From Punica granatum (taxonomy: Eukaryota; Streptophyta; Magnoliopsida; Myrtales; Lythraceae): 64,000 bases of DNA. Below, piece by piece: positions 33,775 through 45,400 of the stretch. The stretch's first letter is position 1; every line of letters begins with the position of its first letter. The notes under the pieces are model-generated. The model saw only the letters and a program-made list of their open reading frames with translations. It ran no database searches and was not told where the DNA came from. The stretch spans positions 25,280,001 through 25,344,000 of the forward strand of contig NC_045131.1 in the NCBI RefSeq assembly GCF_007655135.1, written 5' to 3'. The translations under genes and the position numbers were made by a program.

Positions 33775-36729
33775 TGTCAGCACCTAATTTCAATCAATCG
33801 GCTCTGAAGGGGGCAAAATTGTCATTTCCCAATTTATCACCTTTTCTTAAAAAAAATTAAATTAATTTTAATTAAATTAAATTATATATGTATTATAAAA
33901 AAGAAGAAGAAGAAAAGATTCGGGCAAGGCCGGGTAGCGTTGACCGGCTGCCTGGGACCCGCCGGCCCTAATTTAAAAAAAAAAATCGGGCAGGCTGGGC
34001 GGGGCCGGGCAGCGCTCGCCGACTGCCCACGATCCCCGTCGGCCTGGAACTGCCCCCAAATTGCGGATTTCCGCGATTTTCTCCAAATCTGCTGAAATCA
34101 CAACGGAAATGGGGAAGAAATTACAATTAAACAAACAGAAATGGAATTCGGAGGTAGAGGGACACGACCTAGCAAACGAAATCAGAAAATTGGCTCTCGA
34201 TTTGGCGAATTTTGAAATCGGAGTTTCGGAGCTTTCGCCGGAAAACCGCAACCTTTCCCCCCGATTCCGACTGATTAAGCGCGGGTGAGGTCCCGATCAA
34301 CCACGGCGAAGCACCGGCGGCGCCCAGAGCTATCCCCCACGTCCATTCCGGCCGTTGTCGAGGCGTCCAGGGGGCGAGAACCGCCGGCCCTAGCCCCGTC
34401 GCCGCCGCTTTCCTCCCGATCCTGGCCGCCCTTCGGCTAACGGGCCTCGGCCCATTTCGATTCCTTTGTAGGCTCGGCCCATTCTGGCCCAAGGTTCCCC
34501 AGTCCGGCCCAGCGCTCTTCCGGGCGGTTTTCCTTCGGGCGATCCGGTCCGATCCGATCCGGTTCGATTCATCTGGCGATTTTTTTATTTTTACAGAGAA
34601 GCCCTTCAACTTTCCGAACTAAGTAAATTCTCAACTTAGTGGCATGATTAGGGCTCCTTTCCTGAATATTATTGCTTGCTTCATGGATATAATGTGAAAT
34701 GAGTATTCTTGGGTCGCGTGGGTGATCGGATTTGTCCCGAACTCATTTTATTTTTTTCAGATCTGCCCCGAACTCTAAAATTTATTTTCAACCAAGTCCC
34801 GATCATTTTACTATTTTCCAATTAGTCCTTGGATTTTTCAGAATTTCTCAAGCACCCCAATGGACTTTTCAAGTTGTTTCAGTTTAGTCCCCGGGCCATT
34901 TTTCACCATTTTCAGATCTTCTCCGAATTTCAAAATTTATTTTCAATCAAGTCCCAGTCATTTTACTATTTTCCAATCAGCCCTGGAATTCCCAGAATTT
35001 TTCAAGAACCCCTAGGAACTTTTCGAGTTGTTTCAGTTTAGTCCTGGGGCCATTTCTTTGTTTTCAGATCAGTCCCGATTTTCAATTTCATTTCAAATAA
35101 GTCCTAGGACATTTTCAGTAATTTTTTTTACAGTCCCCCTTTTTAGAATTTTCAAATCAGTCCCCAATATTTTAAAAAATTTTCAAATCAGTCCTTACTC
35201 TTTTAAAATCGTTCAATTCAGTCCCCTGGACATTTTCTAAAATATCTGACCCTTCCTACTTGGATCACCCACCGACAATGCATGTGCCCATTTAAATATT
35301 TTATTTTTGTAATCATATGTGACAATGTCGAAAATTAGAGTTTATTGGGCAGTCAATTAATGGCTATCTCGACGACTTGAAATCCGTAGACTAAAGCATT
35401 CGGTAAATTTCTAATTAACCCAAAAATTCTACATACGGGATAATCGGGACGTTAAATTTGGTTAAATTAAATCACTTGACACTTTTAAATGGATTGCACG
35501 AATTGATTAATAATTTGTAATCGCGTCGACAGTTCAAGAACTGTTAGTCATGCCCTTTTTAAAATTCACAATTTCAAAAGCACCGAGATGCGTACAACGT
35601 AATCTTGATTTTCATGCACACACATATTTACCGATTCAAGGGCATGATTACCGGTTCTTGTCCTGTCGTAATCTTAGTAGGTTTGTGCATAGAATTGGTC
35701 AAAACATGGGAAAATAAATTAATCACAAACTCGGCTTAAATCAAACATGGGCAATAGTCAAATAGAGGGTTAGGTTTTGGGTTTTTAGGTGAAAATACTT
35801 TTAATCTGTAAAAGCCATATTGTCACGATACAGAGTAATCTAAAAAAACCCACACATTCGAGACTTGACTATGGACATCACGTCTGTCGGGTCCGTTAAA
35901 ATAATGTCGGATGCTATATACCATATTCATCATCCCTTTGTTTGTTTTAAGGTAGGATTTGTATGCCAATATACCCCGATTAATAATCAGTTAATTCACG
36001 TAAATTCGGAGATAACAAAATCCCATTGATTGTTTAGTTGAGCTTGCTTGTTACATTTTTTTGCACTTGATTGTTATGCGGATCGAGCCCGATCCTTTAG
36101 GACTCGATTCACACTGGGTCCAACGCCCATAACCGTCGATCACGGGGTCCAATACCCCCATACACCGAGTGCGCATTTAATTTAATTTTCGGTCTTTTCC
36201 AAACTATACGGTGAGCATGAGTGAAATCATGGCCAAATGCGAACCGATCGGGATTTAGTCATTATAGCTTGTCTTTATTTATTTGAGAGAACAATGTAAG
36301 GTTTCATATTATACATATATTCATGTAAAATCCCGGTCGGAGAGTTGATGGTCAGAGTGTTTCTTCGAATTTACGGTGTCAAAACGCGTAAGATGAGCGA
36401 AACTTAATCATGCGGTAAATAAATAAAATGGCAAGCCTAGCAAGTTAGAGTACCGAAAGGGCGTGTGGGATATAGGCCCACACGTAATAGAACCCCCGAA
36501 TTCGGAATTTCCGGTTCCGTACAGACCATTGCCTTAGTATCTTAGGTGTACCCCGTACCCCTAGACCCGAGTAACTTGCCGGCCCTCGACCTTCGGGTCG
36601 TAAAATGGCAAGTGGCGACTCCTTCTCACGTGCGTCCGTCGCGCGTCCCCGGGAAGGTGGACACTCCCAAGCCGCGTTGCATAGGCGCGCGCATGCGTGC
36701 CCCGACGAGACGAAATTCGGGTGCGCACA
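33775..36729 (+). repeat. 3' LTR of plus-strand element
   Basis: It is 2,955 bp, from TGTCAGCACC to GTGCGCACA. It matches 23,389-26,377 closely, with an extra stretch of about 30 bp near 34,337 and a deletion of about 45 bp near 34,745. The AT-rich second half is nearly identical to the 5' copy, which suggests insertion more recent than that of the minus element. Confidence 0.9.
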
Positions 36730-36954
36730 AGTGGCATCTAAGATTGCTATTTTGATTGAGTATATCAGGTACTTTCTCTTTGACTGGTAGAAATTTGCAA
36801 TTTCTGAAGATATATGTATTCGGTCATGTGATTTTGATGGTTCCATCACAATTAAATGTTTGCAATTTTGTATTCCCTAGCCATGGTTTTCTGCACTTTA
36901 GTCTGTTGTGGCAAATTATTTAATAGGTTTTTATTGTAAAAGTATAAGGCTTAC

Positions 36955-37880
36955 GCATATTGCTTTGCCGACTTTATGATGTTAACTGATGATAGAGTAT
37001 CTTCCATTCAAGCTCGAGGCTACCAGAGTTTCACAACTTGTCTAGATGAAGGCTCAATGCTGATAACACAAAGGTTTTTTTGTGCTGGTGTTTCTCAAGA
37101 TCAAGTGCGGCCATTATCAGAGTTGTTTGGCTTTAAGCTGGGAACTTTGCCTATCAGGTATCTTGATTTACCATTGGTCTCTGGAAGGTTGCCTACCAAG
37201 CAATGTACCGCTTTGACTGACATTATTACTTATAGGATCAAGAGTTGGACATTGCATTATTTTTCTTATGCTGGTAGGTTGTAATTGATTAATCTATACT
37301 TTTTAGCGTGGCAAATTACTGATGTTCTACCTTCATTTTGCCCAAAAAGGTCATTAAAATAGTTCAGCTGGTCTGTTGTTCATTCTTACGGAGGGGGACC
37401 ATGTCTTTCTTCCATGGTGCTAGAGTTAAGTGGCTGGATGTTTGTCTTCCCAAACAGGAGGGTGAATTAAGTGAGTGGCATAAATTGATTTGGTTTGCAG
37501 TGCACATCCCCTAGGTCTCATTTTATTAGCTGCCTAGCAATCCTCAATAGATTACCTACGAAAGACAGATCGAAGCAATGGGGATGCAGTGTTGCCAGTG
37601 ACATTTGTGAATTGTGTGGGACTGCAGAGGAATCAAGGGATCACCACTAAAGTTGTTTGGCTAATATTCTTTTTTTTTTTTCGGTGCAAGTTTGGCTAAT
37701 ATTCAAATGAAGCTTTTAAGTGCATAAGCATGTGGGTGATTGCAATGAGAATTGGCTTATGCTTTACGGTGGAAAGGTAAGGAACTGGAGGTTACCATGA
37801 GGAAGATGGCTTGGACTTCTTTCCTCTATGTCAAATGGAGGGAGAGGAACTTGAAACTCTTTCAAGGCACAAAAGGGGAA
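36955..37880 (+). pseudogene. LINE reverse transcriptase/zf-RVT remnant
   Basis: Plus-strand frames resemble plant L1-like ORF2. A YADD-region relic (FADF in place of FADD) near 36,970 is followed at 36,976-37,284 by FGFKLGTLPIRYLDLPLVSGRL and ..IKSWTLHYFSYAGRL, the region after the catalytic site. At 37,485-37,640 come HKLIWFAVHIPRSHF-like and NRLPTKDRSKQWG..CELCGTAEESRDH, the zinc-binding region. Sequence between these parts has been lost, and stops interrupt the frame. It is an old fragment, cut further by a 21-bp insertion at 37,670. Confidence 0.7.
37670..37690 (-). mobile_element. 21-bp retroposon insertion with 14-bp target duplication
   Basis: Twelve T's plus cggtgcaag are flanked by perfect copies of tttggctaatattc at 37,656-37,669 and 37,691-37,704. 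Read on the minus strand, this is nine bases of a SINE 3' end (..caccg) followed by poly(A). The SINE at 14,507 has the same caccg-poly(A) junction. Confidence 0.8.
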
Positions 37881-37899
37881 CTCCCCTCCCCCAGTCTCT

Positions 37900-38200
37900 G
37901 TTCGATGGCTCCCTCGGCGGGACTCCCCTTCCCCCTTCCCCCCTTTTTTTTAATCACTTGTTCTATTTTCTTTTGATTTTCTGACAGTTTTGCAAATAAA
38001 AATATTGTTCAACCAAGCATGAGGTGCCACATGGATTGATTTAATGCCGTTAACTTCCGCTTGCGGTTTAGGACTAGAAATGTCCAACAAACTAAGCGTT
38101 CAGGACTACTTGAGCCAAAATCATACTTTTAGGACTGAAGTTTTACTTTTGTCATAGTTTTAGGACATTAATAGTAATTTTCCCATAAATTTATTATAAA
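37900..38200. other. Intergenic, nothing recognised
   Basis: This is a short mixed region between the LINE remnant and duplicated segment copy 2. It contains a few aggact motifs but no bounded repeat or gene. Confidence 0.4.
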
Positions 38201-40313
38201 AACAATATAATAATATATAGGCTCAAAGCCATTCATGTTACATCATTTTAGTTTTTATTAATTAACGTAATTAAAGATTATTTTAACAAATCTATATATA
38301 ATATACAATAGCAAAATGAAAAAATAGGTTTAATGAAATTGCGCCATCTGTCATCCTAGGAATAACAAGGCCATATCATGTGTGAATCCTTTAGCCCTCT
38401 ATTTACTCAAATTTCACTAATCTCATCTACCCTCTTAAATGCATTAACAATTAATGCACAAGTAAATAAATTGATTTATAGGGATAATATATTTATATCA
38501 TTTAACTTACTAAAATTATTTCTATTTTTTATTTTCAATTTAACTAACTATAATGCACACTATCTATGAACTTTTAATAATTTCTATAACAATATTAATT
38601 ATACTTAAGAAATATAAAAATAATATAAGTGAATTGATCTAAGAACTCATATAGTTTAGAAATAAATATATCTTTCATAATTCGATTAATTATAATTATT
38701 TTCATTTCTAGTTTTCAGCTCTACAAATGCTTAATTATATTTTTGAAACTGTAATAGGATTTTTCAGTTTGAAAAGGATAGGTATATATTTTTCTAATAT
38801 TTTTCCCACAAGTAATTGCTTACATAATCGAAATTGTAAGAATGATGGGAATATTAAAAACCTATTACAAGTTCTATGTTAATATTAAACATACTTAGGA
38901 ATTAAAAATTATGCTAGAAGAATTTATTTATTTAAAAGTTCATTATATGAAAGGAATATATTTAGTCTCTCTTTGTATTAAATTTACAAATGGTTGAAAC
39001 ATTTAAGTTCTATGAGTAACTTATTATTGCATAAAGCATATAAAAGCAAATATCTTCTACAATTTCGATATTGAAAATTATGAGTTTTTAAAAGGTATTA
39101 ATTAATTAATTTAATTTAATAATTTTATTCATGTGATTTTACTAGTTTTATTTATAAAATAGATAAATTAATGCTTTTAAGTGAATAATATAGTTTTTTT
39201 ATGTAAATAAAGTATTTAATAGAGCAAATCTAATATGATGAATTTAACATTCTTTGTTCGCCATTATTTTGATAATTATCAAAGAGTTAATTCTACAATT
39301 ATAAACTTCAATATTTTTAAAGACTCTGTATAATAAATTATAAAAATTCCTGCCACAAATAATACTTCCGCTGAAAGGACGGGTGAAATGGCTAGTTATA
39401 TCAAATGGAAAATACTCAATTGCATCATTTTTTTCATATATTCACAAGTTCAAAAGAAAAAGTTGATATACATTTTAAAAATTCTAAGAATTTGTTTAAA
39501 GTTAAAAGAATATAAGTTTCGAATTAGATTGTATTTGATAAATGATACGATTGTTATAACCATCATAAGGTTTATCATATTGAGTAGTCCTATTATTCAA
39601 TTTGAGTATAAATCTCATGTGTTACGGAAATCCATATAGATTATATATATTTGTATATTTTTTAATTTATCATAATCCATAGAGGTTATATATATTTGTA
39701 TATTTAAATTTATCATAAAGGATGAGGTGATCTGAACATGGATTGTCTAGGTGTGGAAGCAATCACCTTACCACTTGAGACATGCCTTTTTTTTACTCCC
39801 TCTATGTTACCAAACTCTTAAAATTATTTAATATTCTTTTTAAAAAGTGAAAAAAATCTGAGCTTGACATGTTTCCTCCTCGAATTGCTGAGGGACGTTA
39901 TTTTATATGTTTTACTAGGCAGAAATCCCACGCAATGCCGCAGGTCTAGAAGTTTTTTTAATTATTTATTATTCACATCATATCAATTTATGTGCTAATA
40001 TAGGTAATATATAGATAAAAAATAAATTATACAAATAATTACCTATGAATAAAATTTACTAATTTGCTTTCAACTTATTCATAATTTGATGGTTGTTAAC
40101 TAACTGAATTTATTTAGGGTCCATGATTATATTTGAAATTGGTCTTACTTCGTTCTTTGATAATCCTTAATGTCGATCACATGAAAATATACCGATTTTC
40201 CATTTTGTATCACCTTTATTTCGATGTCAATTTCGCTTTTAATTCTTGTGGGATTTGCCAATGTGGTACTTAACAATTTCATGTGGTTCACTGAAGCAAA
40301 CCTAAATGGGTTC

Positions 40314-43303
40314 TGTGCGCACCCGAATTTCATCTCGTCGGGGCACGCATGCGCGCGCCTATGCAATGCGGCTTGGGAGTGTCCACCTTCCCGGAGACGC
40401 CCGACGGACGCACGTGAGAAAGAGTCACCACTTGCCATTTTATGACCCGAAGGTCGAGGGCCGACAAGTTACCCAAGTCTAGGGGTACGGGGTACACCTA
40501 AGATGCTAAGGCAATGGTCTGTACGGAATCAAAAATTCCGAATTCGGGGGTTCTATTACGTGTTGGCCTATATCCCACACGCCCTTTCAGTACTCTAGCT
40601 TGTCTAGGCTTGCCATTTTAATTTAGTTACCGCTTAATTAAGTTTCACTCATCTTATGCGTTTTGACACCGTAAGTTCGAAGAAACACTCTAACCGTCCA
40701 CTCTCCGACCGAGATTTTACATGAATATATGTATAATATAAAACCTTACATTGTTCTCTCAAATAAATAAAAGACAAGCTACAATAACTAAATCCCGGTC
40801 GGTTCGTATTCGGCCATGATTTCACTCATACTCACCGTATAGTTTTAGAAAAGATCGAAAATTAAATTAAATGCGCACTCGGTGTATGGGGGTATTGGAT
40901 CCCGTGATCGACGGTTATGGACATTGGACCCAGTGTGAATCGAGTCCTAAAGGATCGGGCTCGATCCGCATAACAATCAAGTGCAAAAGATGTAACAAGC
41001 AAGCTCAAATAAACAATTAATAGGGTTCTGCTATCGTCGAATTTACGTGAATTAACTGATTATTAACCGAGGTATCTTGACATACAAATCCTACCTTAAA
41101 ACAAACAAAAGGGGTGATGGATAGGGTATGTAGCATTCGGCGTTATTTTAACGGACCCGACAGACGTGATGTCCATAGTCAAGTCTCGAATGTGTGGGTT
41201 GTTTTTAGATTATTCTGTATCGTGACAATATGACTTTTACAGATTAAGAGTATTTTCACCTAAAACCCAAAACTTAACCCTCTATTTGACTATTGCCCAT
41301 GTTTGATTTAAGCCGAGTTTGAGATTAATCTGTTTTTCCATGTTTTAACCCGTTCTAAACACAAACCTATACTAGAGTGACGGCAGGACAAGAACCGATA
41401 CTCATCCCCCTCGAATCGAAAAAATATGTGCGTGTATAAAAAAATCAAGATTACGTAGCACGTATCTCAATGCTTTTGAAATTGTGAATTTAAAAAAAAA
41501 AGGAGTGACTAACAGTTTTTGAACTGTCGACGCGATTACAAATTATTAATCAATTCGTGCAATCCAATTAAAGAAATCAAGTGATTTAATTTAGCCGAAT
41601 TTAACGTCCCAATTATCCCGTATGTAGAATCTTAGGTTAATTAAAAATTTGCCGAATGCTTTAGTCTACGGATTTCGAGCCGTCGAGATAGCCATTAGTT
41701 GACCGCTCGATAAACTCTAATTTCTGACATGATCACATTGTATATAATTACAAAAATAAAATATTTAAATGGGGCACATACATTGTCAGTGGGTAATCCA
41801 AGTAGAAAAAGGTCGGATATTTTTAAAAAATGTCCAGGGACTGAAGTGAACGATTTTAAAAGAGCAGGGACTGATTTGAAAATTCTTAAAAAAAATCGGG
41901 GACTGCGTAAAAAATTACTGAAAATGTCCTAGGACTAATTTGAAATGATTTTGAAAATCGAGACTGATCTGAAAACAAAACAATGGCCCCCAGGACTAAA
42001 CTGAAACAACTTTAAAAGTTCCTAGGGATTCTTGAAAAATTCTGGGAATTCCAGGGCTGATTGGAAATAGTAAAATGACTAGGACTTTATTGAAATGAAT
42101 TTTTGAAATTCGGGGCAGATCTGAAAATGGTGAAAAATGGTCCCGGGACTAAACTGAAACAATTTGAAAAGTTTTTTGGGATTCTTGGAAATATTCTGGA
42201 AAATCCAAGGACTGATTGGAAAATAGTAAAATGATCGGGACTTGATTGAAAATAATTTTGAAATTCGGGGTAGATCTTAAAAAAAATAAAATGCGTCCTC
42301 TGGACTGAAATGTGACAAAACAGAAAGTTCGTAAAATCGAGTTCGGGACAAATCCGATCACCCACGCGACCCAAGAACACTAATTTCACATTATATCCAT
42401 CAAGGAAGCAATAATATTCAGGAAAGGGGCCCTAATCATTCCACTAAGTCGAGAATTTACCTAATCCGAAAAGTTGAAGGGCTTCTCTGTAAATAAAAAA
42501 ATCGACGGATAATCGGGTCGGATCGGATCGGGCTAGCCCGCTCGAAGGAGGAACCGCCCGGAAGAGCGTTGGGCCGGACTGGGGATGTTGGCCGGAATGG
42601 GCCGAACTTCTGAGCTGGACCTGCGAAAAAAACGAATTGGGCCGAGGCCCGTTAACCGAATGGCGGTCGGGATCGGGAGGCAGCGGCGGCGACAGCGCTG
42701 CGGGCGACGGTTCTCTCCCCTGAACGCCGCGATGAGGACCGGAATGGACGCGGGAGATGGCTCTGGACACCGCCGGCACTTCGACGTGATCGATCTGGGC
42801 CTCACCGAAGTTTAAGCGGTCGGAATCGGGGGAGTTTTTGCGGTTTTCCGGCGAAAGTCTCCGAGTTCTCCGATCTCCAAATTCCCCGAAACGAGAGCCA
42901 ATTTTTCGATTTCTCTCACTGGGTCTTGTTCCTCCCTATCCGAATTCATTTTCTGTCCATTTAATTGCAATTTCTTCCCCTTTTTCCGTTAAGATTTCGG
43001 CCGATTTGGAGAAAATCGCGGAAATCAGCGATTTGGGGGGGTTCTGGGCCGGCGGGGATCGCGGGCAGCCGATGAGCGCTGCCCGGCCCTGCCTGGCCTG
43101 CCCGAACCCCTCTCTTTTGTTTTTTTAAATTAAGGCCGGCGGGTCACGGGCAGCCGGTCAACGCTGCCCGGCCCTGCCCAAATTTTTTTTCTTATTTATT
43201 TATTTATTTATTTTTATTTTTATTTTTTAGAAAAGGTAATAAATTGAAAAAAATGATGATTTTGCCCCCCCCGGAGCCGATGGACCGAAATTGGATGCTG
43301 ATA
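40314..43303 (-). repeat. 3' LTR of minus-strand element
   Basis: It is 2,990 bp. On its own strand it begins TATCAGCATCC, a mutated TG end, and ends GTGCGCACA. It differs from the 5' LTR by many transitions (roughly 7 percent over the first 170 bases by eye), more than the plus element's pair. Confidence 0.9.
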
Positions 43304-43317
43304 GCTTATCCCTCTTT
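43304..43317 (-). promoter_or_regulatory. Polypurine tract (minus element)
   Basis: On the minus strand aaagagggataagc runs directly into the 3' LTR. It is homologous to 33,761-33,774 of the plus element. Confidence 0.75.
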
Positions 43318-43449
43318 GGTTGCGTGCTCGGATAGAGGATGCAGCCAAAGACTATGAGAAGCATCTCATTTGGCCCTGGCGATCGTCTGGCCATTCTCCT
43401 CGTTTGTGCTAATATGTGGGCCTGGTGCAAAATAGTAAAAATCATAAAT

Positions 43450-44262
43450 TAGTAAATGTGGACGCATGTTTGAAAGACATTAAATGTGGACAGGAAGTCC
43501 AGAAAGCGATATGGACACGAAGTCCGAAAAGCAATAAAAGTGGACACGAAATCCGAAATGCAATAAAGTGGGTACGAAATCTGAAATGTAGTAAATGAGG
43601 ATATGAAGTCTGAAACGGAGTAGATGCGGACACGAAGTCCTGAAAGCAGTAAAAGATGACACGAAGTCCGAAACGGAATAGATGCGGATACGAAGTCCGG
43701 AAAGCAGTAAACGATGACACGAAGTCCGAAATGCAGTAGATACGGACACGAAGTCCGGGAAGAAGCAAATGCGGACACGAAGTCCGAAAAGTAGTAAATG
43801 CAGACACGAAGTCCGGAAAGCAGTATATGCGGACACGAAGTCCGGAAAGCCGTAAATGTGGACATGAGGTCCGAAATGCAGATGCGGACACGAAGTCCAG
43901 AAAGCAGTAAATGAGGACACGAAGTCCGAAAAACAGTGAATGCGGACACGAAGTCCGAAATGCAGTAACTGCGGACACGAAGTCCGAAAAACAGTAAGTG
44001 CGGACACGAAGTCCGAAATGCAGTAGATGCGGACACGAAGTCTGGAATGCAGTGAATGCGGACACGAAGTCTGAAAAGCAATAAATGAGGACACGAAGTC
44101 CGAAGAACAGTGAATGCAGACACGAATTCGAAATGCAGTAGATGCGGATACGAAGTCCGAAGAACAATGAATGCGGACACGAAGTCCGAAATGCAGTAGA
44201 TGCGAACACGAAGTCCGGAAAGAAGTAAATGAGGACACGAAGTCCAAAAAGTAGTAAATGCA
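43450..44262 (-). repeat. 29-bp tandem hairpin array (minus element)
   Basis: About 27 units, the reverse complement of the array at 32,395-33,675, occupy the same place before the 3' LTR. On the minus strand each unit reads cggacttcgtgtccg plus a spacer of about 14 bp. All three minus-strand frames are open (273, 275 and 255 codons), again because the unit is 29 bp. Confidence 0.92.
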
Positions 44263-44279
44263 AGAGTAAGAATCACTGT

Positions 44280-44860
44280 TATGGGATAGTGTAGGGCGAT
44301 CTATTCGGTGTTAAGCCGATATTGTACTGAAATGATGCAGTGATAACCGCACCCTATCGCTGGTCGTGCTCCTATGGGTTTGTTGGCGAAGTTGACGTGT
44401 GTTCCTTTTCGGGTCCTTCACCCGGATAGGGACTGCGACTTGTCGAACGAGACAGACATACGCCCGCTCGAGGGGACGCCTCCCGGGACCTGTACACTCA
44501 GACCTGTATGCAGGAAAACGATAACCAACAGTCGTTGTCAGTCGCGCAGAACTTGCTGAAATTGCGATATGTAAAGAAATCTATGTAATGATATTCCGGG
44601 AATTTAAATTCAGTGGCCGTTTGAGGGGTGGCCGCGTCCCCGAGAATGACATGTATTTGACTTAAAGGAATGGCCTTTGCAAGGCGGGCATGACCCGCCG
44701 AGTTTTTGTATGAAGGTAAAAGGAAGGATCTTTAGGGATCCTTTAAATCAAGGATAAGACGATTCGAACTCATTTCGAGGTATGTCTTGAACTCGAAGAG
44801 TCGAAGAGAGTTTGCTTGCGTTGAAAACCGCTAAACCACTACTTGTCATAGCTCCACACG
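44280..44860 (-). other. Retrotransposon 3' untranslated region
   Basis: This stretch lies between the 29-bp array and the paired-stem modules. No protein is recognised, and no equivalent was found in the plus element. Confidence 0.45.
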
Positions 44861-44879
44861 AGGTGTCGCAGCTCTTTCC

Positions 44880-45190
44880 TGATTGAACCAACAATTTCCC
44901 CTAATTTTTGCCTAGGTCGCAAGACGCGTGACGACCTAGCGGGGTATTTTATTTTCATTTTTCCCTCATAAATGCTCACCTTTTGCTGCGACCGCCCATG
45001 ATAGGGTTCGATCGTACCTCTCGATTCCTTTAACTTTTGCCTAGACCGCCCTTTGTGGGTTTTCAGCCTAGCAAGGATATAATTCATGCTCTCCTTTTGC
45101 CACGGCTCCCCTTTGTGGGATTTTAAGCCGTGCCCCTCGTTCCCTAAATTTTGCCTAGGTCGCCTCGAGGAGGTTTTCGACCTAGCAGAA
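44880..45190 (-). repeat. Paired-stem modules with changing stems (minus element)
   Basis: Five modules are each introduced on the plus strand by a (c)ttttgc motif. Perfect stems are CTAGGTCG/CGACCTAG at 44,912-44,919 with 44,932-44,939, the same stem at 45,155-45,162 with 45,178-45,185, and CACGGCT/AGCCGTG at 45,101-45,107 with 45,126-45,132. Two further modules (about 45,041-45,072 and about 44,986-45,016) pair with one or two mismatches. Stem sequences differ between neighbours while complementarity is kept. Confidence 0.75.
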
Positions 45191-45400
45191 AAATTATTTT
45201 TTTTCTCTCAGAGGTGCCCTTTATATGGAAGGATTGGATGGAGATGGCATAAATGCTGATAACAGAAAATGAGCTGAAGTGAAACGGGTGCGGAGCCTGA
45301 AGAATACAAAAGAGAACAAGTGTTGAAAGTGTGAGTTGTAGTTTGCAGGGACATGCAGAGGTTGTAGAGTGACGAAACATCCAATCAGGGATAGTACTTT

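Larger units (their letters stand above)
23389..36729 (+). mobile_element. Non-autonomous Tat/Ogre-like LTR retrotransposon
   Basis: The element runs from TGTCAGCACC to GTGCGCACA and is flanked by a perfect 5-bp target duplication, agtgg, at 23,384-23,388 and 36,730-36,734. It has two LTRs of about 3 kb, a primer site, a polypurine tract and a broken ORF1. In the 7.4 kb between the LTRs I find no gag, reverse transcriptase, RNase H or integrase on either strand. It shares LTRs, ORF1 and 3' hairpin repeats with the minus-strand element at 40,314. It is therefore most likely a non-autonomous member of that family, depending on enzymes made elsewhere. Confidence 0.9.

Noticed and set aside
32051..33860. 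Long open frames of 553, 495 and 303 codons as protein genes
   Set aside because: All three frames of one strand are open over a stop-free 29-bp unit; the proteins are frame-cycled translations of that repeat.
43442..44276. Open frames of 273, 275 and 255 codons on the minus strand
   Set aside because: Same reason as for the plus-strand array; they are repeat translations.
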